Part shown: positions 23,248 through 35,200 of the stretch, one piece after another
How positions within the stretch are numbered: the first letter of the stretch is position 1
Layout: every line of letters starts with the position of its first letter
Assembly (NCBI GenBank): GCA_023634235.1
Contig: JAMKCF010000007.1
Location: 186,001 to 250,000 of the forward strand
Direction of reading: 5' to 3'
Source of the DNA: Pisaster brevispinus
Taxonomy: Eukaryota; Echinodermata; Asteroidea; Forcipulatida; Asteriidae
Length of the DNA: 64,000 nt
Notes under the pieces: model-generated
Database searches by the model: none
What the model was told of the DNA's origin: nothing
The model's input: only the letters and a program-made list of their open reading frames with translations
Translations under genes and position numbers: made by a program

Positions 23248-26200
23248 ATGGATGGATCATTTTTGAGCCCGAAAGAACAGCAGTGTTTCTCGTCGTTGTT
23301 CAGCACACTGGATAATGAGAGCACAGGTCGTGTCAAAACTGTGGAAGCGCTGGAGTTTTTCCTGAGGTCTGGTTTGAACCCAGATGTTTTGCAACAGGTA
23401 AATTATTCTAAAATGCCCCTGACTGTCATATTTAGCAGCTGTAGTGTTATTTGCACTTATTTTGTAGTGTTTGTCTAGGGGACTCTAGGTTACTTGTAGA
23501 GCGTAGTTGTCTAAATTGTCATGGCCGAGCAGTGTACTGTAGGTAGTGAGTTTACTTTTTAGACAGCACCGGACATGCCGGACTCAAGCTCTGGTTTTTC
23601 GGATCAGCAGAGCATGGGTTTGATTTGAGGGGAAAATTTCCGCAGTCAGCCACCAACTTATTGACATTTTTAAAAAGGTTTTTTCAACTTTTTTTTCTTT
23701 CCAGTTCATACCTGAGGATGTGTTCTATCGATTGGGTGAATCTTGAAAACGTAAAATAAATAGTTTTCATAGGGGATCGGTTTAAAAACTAGCAATATTT
23801 AGTTAAATCCTCAAATTTGGGCGGAAAAACCCCCGCTTTTTCCCACACTGTCTTCTTCTCTCCTGTCTCCTCACTCACCCAGTCTCCATGTTGTCCCTCC
23901 ATGTTTCTACCTGTATCTTATTTGCAGGAAGGAATGAACGACGTTAGCAAGCAATCAAATAATGCAATGTAATTAGGGAGATTTGAACCTGTAACAAGAG
24001 AGAGAACAAATTATTAAGACTTAATTTAAAGAGAGCATAGCCTGTACCACACGGCTATGAGGCAATTGACACCAGAACGGTTTGTTTGTCGTACATGTTT
24101 CTCCAAATACATGTACCTGGTTCACCAAAAGTCATAATGAATATGTAATTTTTATGAATATTAAAATAGGCTGGGTTTGTCCAACGGCTTGCATAAACTG
24201 AATATTCATAACTTTGTTTTGGATTATTCCATTAGTACAAGCCCTAGGTAAGTTCAACGTGTGCTTTGTGGGTTGTTCTAACTTCCCTCCTAAATATCAT
24301 CTTCGATTATTACCATTTCACAAATCAAAAAGTCCTAGCGAATTGTCCAATGCGCATGAACGATGACCGACTGATTGGAGTAAATTGCACAACTTACACA
24401 GACACACATACAGCAAAAAAACTGAAACAACATGGCGTTTGTTTTCATCTCACTGCAAGACGAAGCCTTGCGATTTTGGGACACCTTTTTTAGCCTTTAG
24501 AATTGTTAAATTCTGCCTGTTTTCTGGCTGTATATGTTCTGTAAACCCTCCTTGGTAGGTAAGAATATAATTTAGTGAAATTTAACCAGAACTTAGGGAG
24601 ATAAATTAATGGCGGGCAGCGAAAAATTTGCCGATTTGAGACTTGGTCTTGACACTTGTGTCCTTAAGTTAAGCAAGACACTTAACCATTGTTTGTTTTG
24701 TCCTTCAGACAGATTGGACGTCATAAAAGCTGTAGGTCTCGTGTATTGTTTTGTATTAAAAAATATCAATGCACTTGAACAAGACCAGATCCCAGTACAC
24801 TTGTCGCTAAGACTAAAGATAAAGAAGGGGTTCACCCAGTGTTTCTGGCATCCAAAATGCACTTATGCCTCAACAATGCTGAACAGCCTTGATGAGTATC
24901 ATGACAGAAATACAAATAACAATTGTAATTATATTTATATTGTCCTACTAATTACTGTCAACACAAACAGTAACGTCAACACCTCCAATACATTTTGATC
25001 GAGGAAAGAGGCATAGAACTGTAAAGTATGGGCTAAAGGAGAATTTCCATTGGTTGGAGGTTACTTTTCATTTGTGAAAATGGAGGGTTTTTACGTAAAA
25101 AAATGATCGCTTTGCAGTGTAGCTGTTGGACGCCATCTTGCCTTCTCATGGAGCTTGTACAATATGGACAATAGAGGGTGCCTTGCTGTAGATGGCTGGC
25201 TTATGAATGGCACGCTTTTCAGTCCAAGCTCCGTGAGAAGGCAATAAGGTGGCCAATGGCTATGCTGCTTAGAGGTATTTTTTTTTCGCGTGAAAAAAAC
25301 TCCATTTTCATAAATAAAATGTACCTTCAAACCAATGGAAATTCTCCTTTAGCCCATACTTTAAAGTTCTGTGCCTCTTTTGTTGATTTTAAGTGTATTG
25401 GAGGTGTTGACCATGTGTTGACGGTATTTAGTAGGACCCCAATTAGGCAATGGTAAGTGACAACCAGCAGGAAACAATTTCGGCAAAAACACAAGCTTCT
25501 ATTCGAAAAAAGGTCATCACTGCTATGTGATGGGGCTAGGGCCGAGAAGTGGACATGGTGGAGGGAGTCCAGCATATTGGCATTTTAAAAATGATGTTAC
25601 GATTATCATAGCCCCATTAAATGGTGCCGATACGCTGGACTCCTCGCAATGATCGAGAGGAGCACTGATTTAATTCGCTGGAACAGCAGTGTTACTAGAC
25701 CCAGTAGCTGGGGCGCTGTACTTCTTTTTTCGAAACATTGACATCTTCGGTCGTACTAGTCCATGGTGTAAATCATGTGGTCACATCCACCATCCGGTTT
25801 GTGGATGATGCATTATGGATGTAAATCAACAACTGTTTAACGGCACACTGGTAGAAAATTAAGTTGCACATAATTGAACGTGCACACACGCTGCAGCGCT
25901 TGTAACCAGTGTGCCAGTAAACAGCCGTTGATTTACATCCATAATGCATTAAAGGCAAACTGGACATGAGATGTGACCACCTGATCTACGTGTACACACC
26001 GCGACACCATGGTTTGGTTTAATGCTGATTGGAAGTGCGGTGTTCAAAAACACATGTTGAGTAGTTGACATGTTCCATGTTCCACGGTGGTGGCGCTGTG
26101 TGTGATGAATACCGCCTTGACTATAATACCAACTGGAATCTGAGTGAAGTCATATAGTTTGTCACTGCTAAAGAAACTCTAAGCTGACAATCACTCATTT

Positions 26201-29200
26201 ACACATCCTTGACACCATGATGTTTACTTATGCGCATGATCATGAGCCCTGGTTCGATTCACTGAAACATCAGCATTACATGTACCTATGTAGTCTTTTT
26301 TGTGTCACTGCAATGCGCTGTTTTATTCCCCGCTGCATGCTGCTGATTTGTGTTCTGCTGTGGTGGCGCTAAATGTGATGAAATGTGCCTTGACTAAAGA
26401 CTACTAACTAGAACAGCTAAGTCATAAAGTTTGTCATTGTTTCATCTAGCAAAATTTCCTTCCTTTATTCGTGATTTCTGCTTGCAGATTGTTGAAATAT
26501 GTGGAGCCAATCGAGTTGGTCATTTTGGTCGAAGTCAGTTCTACATCGCTCTGAAACTGATAGCAATGGCTCAAAATGCTATACCTTTGCCAGCATCCAA
26601 GGAAATGATTGCTCAAGGTACATTGTCATTTTGTTGTATTTTTATTTCAATAATAGATACCAACCAATAACATGAAGGGAATAACATTATTTTATATATA
26701 CATATATATATATGTACATGAAAAATTTACACAGAGATCTTAAAAAATTATTAAATATTCTTCAATTACACTTGACTTGGTACTTAGTGGTTTTGTGCCT
26801 TCTGTAACCCAAGCAGCATAAACTAGCAATATCTTTTCCAAAAGTAGCGCCTTTTGGTGATGACACCATGTCCCCTGCATGTGTAAAATCTCTTGTGACA
26901 AGTGGTGGTTCTGAGAAGAACTGGTGTTTTGAAATCTTGACATTTCGATCGTTATGCCCTAATCGTCTTCTTCTCCTGAAGACGATCAGAGTATGTGATC
27001 AAGCTGTTGTTAAACCACCAGTTCTTCTCAAAACCACCACTTCCCAAAAGAGATTTTACACATGGTGTCACCACAAACCTGACTTGATTATACTCCCACC
27101 ATGCAAAGTTTTCAAATTCTACTCATCAATTGTTTGTTCACACATGGAGTCGCAAAATAAACTTCCTCACCCCAAATAATGTACACATGTACTATTGTCC
27201 AAGCCCATATCAGATTAAATGCATTACTCACCTTTTATACCATCATTTATTTGCAGGAACTGACCTTCCGCTCCCAACATTTGTGGCTCACCCAAGTGTT
27301 GGTGTATCTCAAGCAGACCCAGGTAAGTTAGACCAGTCTTCATTCAGTTTAAAAATAAAGCATTTTACCATGAAACTTGGTCATCAATTTAAGATTATAT
27401 TTAAGTTCAATAAATATGTTTTGGTGTTTGGAAAAGGGGAATTATTTATCAATTTGTAAACAGATGATCCTGGCCAAATGGAGTTTGTCAATCCGGCTTT
27501 TATAGATCTTGTTCCTGATCGCAGTGCTGTTCTGTCTGGTAAAGTTCCACCCTCTGAATGGTAAGATACAGACAAACACTTCTTTTGGTTCCCTTTGTTT
27601 TTGGTTTTTGTGTTGTATTTCATATTGTTTTTGGTAATTTGTACAATATAACCAATAACTGTTCTGTGTAAATGTTATAAAAGCTGGAATGGCCATCTAA
27701 GACAGATGGTAAACATATTGAAGTGCTAGGATTTGTGACAGTGCTGTAGTTTTTCTTTTCTGCTTCAGCAATTGTTTCTATTTTCAAGATACTCTTGAGA
27801 GCAGACTCAGTTGAAATCGTTGAGACTCTACAATATCTCAACCTAGCCCAGGTTGGACTCCTCCGTTGCATACAACTTGCCGGAGTCCAGGGTATAAATG
27901 TTCCCTGCCATTGCAAACAATTTTGTAAATTTTTTTTCTTCATATTTATACATGATGGAGGAAGCTGAAGCTTGGTTCCTTGGTTGACGTTACTTTTGAA
28001 AGTAAAATGAAAATTGACATCCCTGTTGGAACTTTCTGTACTGCCTCCGTATGTGAAAAGTTGCTCACATGCCCACCCACAATATTGTAGCAAGTTCGTC
28101 ACGCTCAGGGTGTCGATTGTTAACAATAATTTGAGTCATATTCACCAAGTACAGTATCAACACATTCACTTTATAACAAAATAATTTATTATCGATACCA
28201 AATTAGGGCGCTTACATCAATTGGTAATTACATTACAATAATGTCACCTATGGATACATTTGTTACTTTTTGACCCATCAAAAATATAGTTACGGGTGTG
28301 AAGAATTATACATAAAGAATTATAAATGAAATTTCAGCTTCTTAAATCAGGTAATAATATGAACAAACATTACTTCAAAATTGATTTGCATTGTAGAGAA
28401 ACTTTACAACCCAGGATGTCAGTGCATTGCAATGGAGACTGGCATCCCACTTGGGCTAATCTCAAGCCTGGATCTTCTCTCGTCTCAGAACTAACACTTC
28501 TCAAAATGAGATTTTATTTACAAGGCTGTTATAGACCTAATCAGTTCTTACCAGGTTTACATTCTGGGCATCTTTTGATGAGAGAGATGGTCAAGGTAAT
28601 GCACATGCACTCTTCAGGTTTTGGCTATCCCCTCTTTTAGGAAATCTTTCACTCTGCAAATTGTTCAAATTTCTTTTGTAGTTTTAGATATATATATATT
28701 TTTTTGTCTTGGTTATAAGATATTCTCCCTTTGTTCACTTCATTTTCAAGTACATTTTTGTTTGTTGATTTGCCTTTAGTAAACATGTTGTGGTTTTTGT
28801 ACATGTTTTCTTTGTTTACGATTAAAAAAATGAATCACACTTATTATATTTACAAAAGGAAATCATTATAAAACTCCTTAAAAGAAAGTATACCTATGGT
28901 TTTTTGAACCGTTTGATTGTTTTAATCCTATGTTAATGAAGATATATAGATTAAAACTAACCAGTGAAAATTTCTTTTCAAAAGGTGGTAGTATTTTTGA
29001 AAAAATCTGGAGCGGTTATGTCCACTTAGGAAGAATGATCTGTAATTGGAATACACAATCTGAGAAATGTTTTATGCAGAAACGTTTCTCAGATTGAAAT
29101 GTTTTTGAATCCCTTTCTCTAAAACCACATTCGTTAGAAGGGAATTGAGTCTCAAAATGATATACAGTGTACATTATTAACAGCTGCAGTTCGTCATATC

Positions 29201-32200
29201 AAGTGAGTTTTTACGGCCACTAATTGGAGTAATTACTAAAGGTATACCCTACCCTCCCTTTTTAAAATATTACAAAAAGCCATGCATGTTATGGCATTTT
29301 CTCAAAATAAAATCACTTTATCGTAGGGGGTCACATTTTCATTTATTTGGTTCTGTTAACAGGCATGTTGGACAAGTGGTTGGAGTGGCAGGCCCACAAC
29401 CAAGTCCCAGAACTCATACAGTTTACCCTCATGTTGAACCAGCAATGTCTCCAACTCGTACATCTCATGTACCACCTCTTGTAAGTACTACAAGTACAGT
29501 GTATAATCATTTAAACTCAAGGATTACAAAAATCACATTGTAAAGCAGACTTACTACATGTACCAGGTAAATTTCCATGGTTTATGAAGTTCTGAACACG
29601 CTCACAATACCGATAACAATGGGTTTACCTGGTAAGTCTGCTGCCACCCAAAAGTCTCTCATTCTAGAAATGTCCATCGAGTAGTATAAATACGCCTTGC
29701 TCAATATTTATGAATGACGTCATCAATGTCATCCAAAACGAGGCTATCGGCGCAGTGCTACACCAATCCAGTAAGCCCCACTTGGGTTACAATGATGACT
29801 TCATGCATACAAATTTACCGCGCTGGGAAAAAAAATTTCGCTTCCAGCCATAGCCACTGCTGATACCATCAATTCGAACACGGCCTTACCATAACATCAT
29901 TGTTTCCATTGCAGTCTGGGTGGTTAGTCCAAGATTCTGGCATAACATGGCCGATTATCGGATGTGGCTTACGGCCAAGGATTGGCCAATTTACTGTGAA
30001 GATATTTCCACTTTTTCTCAAAAGAACAAAAACAATCCTGGTGCATTTTTGAGAATATTGTCTTTAGTTTGTTCAGTCAGGGTTTCATTGTGACAACAAT
30101 ATTCTCCAAACAAGTTAGTCTGAAAGTCCCCCAAAATTAATACTGCGCAGAGGCATGGTAATCTGTTTTTCTTGATACAGACTTGAAGTGGTAAACCATT
30201 TTGCTTTGGAGGACACAATAACGTGCTAAACTCCAACGTGATCTTATAAACTGGCATTTGAGTTCCTGTGCGTGTTTGGCGATAGTCATGTCAACATGCC
30301 ATGTGTGGTGAGATACTGTCATGACTGTTGCATATCACGTGTACTTAGGCAACTGTTTCATGGAATCCCTGTCTCCCTGTGGTCATGGATTAGTGGCCCT
30401 GGTCAAAGGGTACTGCAAACAATGAACAGAATACCTCTTTGGATGGATATGTGCTCATTGTCTTTGTTGAAGACCTGTTCCTTTCACATACCAGCCAAGA
30501 TTGTAAAGATGGACTATACAGCAATGTCATGAAGCCTTTTATCCCTCTCCAGGATGCTGTCTATTGAACTTGACAAATGTTACTTCAAATCTTGTTTATA
30601 TACTCAGAATATTGCTGGTTCACCACCCCCTTCGTCACCTGGAGACTCCTCACCTTTTAATGACAACCCTCCACTGTCCTCCCCACCTCATACAATGGAG
30701 CAGCAGCCGAGTTTATCCTCGCCAATCAGTGCTCGTGAACAACCCATCCTAGATAAACAGGGAAATGCACCCGTATTCTTGCCAAAGTCTGATGAAGGAT
30801 GGGCATCTTTTGATGAGAGAGATGGTCAAGGTAATGCACATGCACTCTTCAGGTTTTGGCTATCCCCTCTTTTAGGAAATCTTTCACTCTGCAAATTGTT
30901 CAAATTTCTTATGTAGTTTTAGATATATAAAATTAGTAGGGGAGATGGCCTTAGCTTTCGATCCAATCCGGACCTTCGTCAGAGGCATAAACAAGAACAA
31001 ACACAAACATATCCATTTATAGCAAAAAGAGGAGCAAAGGATTAAGGGAGAGTATCCAGAAAAAAGCGGGAAAATATAGCCAATCAGAGTTGTAAATTTA
31101 CTGGCTAAGAACCAATAAGAGTGAAGAGGTGAGAACAAAGGATGGTCAGTGTCAAAGGCTGGATCACTGGACTGCATTGTAGGTATTACAATGCGGGAAG
31201 CATGAAAGGGTAGGATTAGAGGGCAAGCCACATAAGAAAATGCAACTAACAATAGGAGGCAAGATCAAAGTAATTATAGAATAAAAGAATCAGTGTAAGA
31301 AGTTAAAACTAAGCAAGAGGAACCTGCAGAGAGAGCAGGTTATTAATTCCTCTGCAGAGGGAATGGGTTATTGACAGGTTGATTTTTTCAAAACTTTTTG
31401 AGAGAGAGAGAAAAAAAAAAAAGAAAGTGTAGGGAACATGTAAATGACAATAACTCTATCTATCTCTAGTTTTAGATATATATATATATATTTTTTTGTC
31501 TTGGTTATAATTGTAGTTTTTAAAAGTGCTTTAAGTGTATTATTAGGTGAATTTGGCACTACATGTGTATGTTTGTTGTAATTACTTCCTATTAGCCTTA
31601 TCATAAAAAGAACTTTGAACATGGAAACATTTGTGCAAAATCTTGACACTACATAATAATGTGATATTCCACTGAAGTAGCATTGTGCAGCATGTGCTTT
31701 ACTACAAGTCAAGACTTTCGGTTGAGAATGAAAATATAACTGATAGATCCAGCTTAAGAACGACACTTAAATATCAAGATGATATGTTTTTAATTTGGTC
31801 TATGAAAATAAAAAGTTCATATCTGTAAACTAAGTATTGCAATTGAACCTTCACTTTGTTGAAGCAAGTCTAACGCTTAAAAATAATGAATGATTATTGG
31901 TATTTGAAAGAATAGATTCATTGCTTTCCTCATTAAACACAATAAAATCAACATTTTCAAGAAAAATACTGAAATCAAATTTTTTCCAATTTTTAATGTT
32001 GTGAATTTCCTGCCTTTTTAGGTGACTCACAAACAACGAACTCAGTCAATAATATATCAGGTGACACATCCTGGGCTAAGTTTCCTGACAATCGAGATAG
32101 GTCTGGTTCTCATGATAAAAGTTCAGGTCATGACAGCAATGAGGATGTTTGGTTGATAACTCCTGAACAACGAGAGTATTACACGAATCAGTTCAAGACA

Positions 32201-35200
32201 TTACTACCAGACACTAAGGGTTTGTTATCAGGTGAGTAGTTGAAAAGTTAGGGTTATAAGATCTCTTTTGAGTAGTCATGGCTCCAAGAAGGGTCAGTTT
32301 GTACTCAACCACTACTCAAAAGAGAACTTTGAAGAGTCGTTGCTCTGAGAAGGTCCAGTTAGGACTCAACCACTACTCAGAAGAGATTTTAAGTTTTCAT
32401 TTCACTGAGAAGGGTCAGTTAGGACTCGACCACTACTAAGAAGAGATTTTAAGTTTTCATTTCACTGAGAAGGGTCAGTTAGGACTCAACCACTACTCAA
32501 AAGAGAACTTTGAAGAGTCGTTGCTCTGAGAAGGTCCAGTTAGGACTCGACCACTACTCAGAAGAGAATTTAAGTTTTCATTGCTGTGAGAAGGGTCAGT
32601 TAGGACTCGACCACTACTCAGAAAAGATTTTAAGTTTTCATTTCACTGAGAAGGGTCAGTTAGGACTCAACCACTACTCAAAAGAGAACTTTGAAGAGTC
32701 GTTGCTCTGAGAAGGTCCAGTTAGGACTCGACCACTACTCAGAAGAGAATTTAAGTTTTCATTGCTGTGAGAAGGGTCAGTTAGGACTCAACCACTACTC
32801 AGAAGAGATTTAAAGTTTTCATTGCTGTGAGAAGGGTCAGTTAGGACTCAACCACTACTCAGAAGAGATTTAAAGTTTTCATTTCACTGAGAAGGGTCAG
32901 TTAGGACTCAACCACTACTCAAAAGAGAACTTTGAAGAGTCGTTGCTCTGAGAAGGTCCAGTTAGGACTCGACCACTACTCAGAAGAGATTTTAAGTTTT
33001 CATTGCTGTGAGAAGGGTCAGTTAGGACTCAACCACTACTCAGAAGAGATTTTAAGTTTTCATTGCTGTGAGAAGGGTCAGTTAGGACTCAACCACTACT
33101 CAGAAGAGAACTTTGAAGAGTCGTTGCTCTGAGAAGGTCCAGTTAGGACTCGACCACTACTCAGAAGAGATTTTAAGTTTTCATTGCTGTGAGAAGGGTC
33201 AGTTAGGACTCAACCACTACTCGGAAGAGATTTAAAGTTTTCATTGCTCTGAGAAGGGTCAGTTAGGACTCAACCACTACTCAGAAGAGATTTTTGAGGA
33301 GTCATGGCTCTGAGAAGGGTCAGTTAGGACTCAACCACTACTCAGAAGAGATTTTTGAGGAGTCATGGCTCTGAGAAGGGACAGGTTGTATGCAACCACA
33401 ACTAAAAATAATAATAATAATAATAATAACTAGATTTTATATAGCTCCCTTAACCTCACAACTAGACAACTACATGTTGTTACTGAAGTAAACTTCAAGG
33501 TTGAATTCAGTAAATTTAAAGGCCACCTGACAATAAATATCACCCTCCCAGTGAGAGTCAACATTGATCAGGGGCCAGGAGGCCCAACAAGTTTTGACTG
33601 GGATTGTAGTTTTTCGATAATGGAATGAAAGAGATAGTTTGTAGAATTGTGGATAATAGAGAAGGATGCTTAAAGGTATGGTCATAGATTGGTTGTTGTC
33701 AATTAATGCTGATTAAAAGGCAAAATCATAAAGAAAGATACAATAAAAGAACACATGTGAAAGTTTCAGCTGAATACTGTGTCTACTTGCTGAAAAAACA
33801 GGGAAAAACTGTCACAGTATTTTCATCAAGAATGTTGAATCCATCCACATTTAGCTACATGTAGGTGACAGCTGGTACCAACCACATCTCTGGCCATAGC
33901 GTTCATCAACAAACACCACAGAAATTTCAATTTTCAGTCAACCCTGAGAAATTAGAAAAATGTTTCATGCACTGAATCATTTCTCAGATTCAAATGTTTT
34001 GGGGTGAAAATTTTTCCAATCATATTACTTCGAAGGGAATCCTTTCTCAAAATAGTTTATACTATTAACAGCTGCAGTGCTTCTCACCAAGTAAGTTTTC
34101 ATGGCCATTACATCTTGGAATAGTAACAATCTATGAACCTACCATTAATATTGATAATGGAACTTGTTTTATTTCCAGGTGCTGATTCTAAAGAATTCTT
34201 TGAAAAATCTAAACTCCCAACAGCTGAATTATCCAAAATATGGTAAGATACAAAGTTACTTCCTCCTGAAGATATTCAGAGTATACTGTTACAAATGTTG
34301 ACTTGATAAATCACTGTTCCTGTTCACCACAACTAATCAGAGACAAAATTACACAGTGTTTCAACTTTTCAACTAGGTTTCTAGTGGAGGATGGTGTTTA
34401 CATGAAGAAACATTTCCAGAAGTACTTAAGTGTAGTTTCACGTAAATACTTAACATATGTGTCCACGGTCAAAAAATCAATTTTTTTAAATACTTTGTTG
34501 GTGGAAGGGCCTTGGGGTGCAAGTAAACAAAATTTACTTTTTAATTCATTATATAGCCCGTTGCCATGGTAACAGCTCATTTTGTGTTTTGGGCATTTTA
34601 GACCGATTTTGGGGCATGAAAAACTGGTTTTTACGTAATATTTATAACTCCATCCTACCAAAATGCAAAATTATTTCATAAAAACTTTTATATCACTACA
34701 AAGTATCATCCTTGGCTTTACTTGAGAAAAAACATTATTGCTATAAATTTCACCCTTATGCTATTTTTGCAACATGCATTAGAGCATGTTTTTAGAACTT
34801 GCAAAATTGACATTTTACCCTTTCGGCTGTGATTAGGGCCAACATTGGTCTTTTCATATCTGGTGAGAAAAACTTGGGCAATTGTATCCTGTTGTGTCAG
34901 TACTGCCTCAAAAATGTATTTTTTTCCCAAAACAGCAAAAATGCATTTTGAATGTTTTCCCTCAGTTTGAATTAGTAGCATAAAGAAGAACACTTCCATC
35001 AATCCGGCACCTTTTCCTTAGCACTCTGTAGGCTTTTGGATTACCCCACATTGATCAGGATTTTTGTGCTGACTGTAATCTCGGCCTTTACCCCCCCCCC
35101 CCCCCCCCCCTGAAGCATGTTATGTTCCATTAAATATTTGATATTTTACATTTATTTTTTACAACATTCTATTTAGTGTATTTGAACAAAGAGAGACCAA

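Larger units (their letters stand above)
23398..26487. other. REPS intron 1, repeat-rich
   Basis: Three kilobases without coding exons. It contains SINE pieces (23520-23640 and 24643-24905) and two hairpin MITEs (25006-25382 and 25777-25980). A diverged direct repeat with shared words GGTGGCGCT, GTGATGAA and GCCTTGACTA lies at about 26085-26170 and 26356-26440. Confidence 0.7.

Noticed and set aside
32510..33132. Two 66-codon frames with a repeated [12 protein letters not shown] peptide
   Set aside because: Located in the 60-bp intronic array. A period divisible by 3 keeps the frame open; no start context or splice support.
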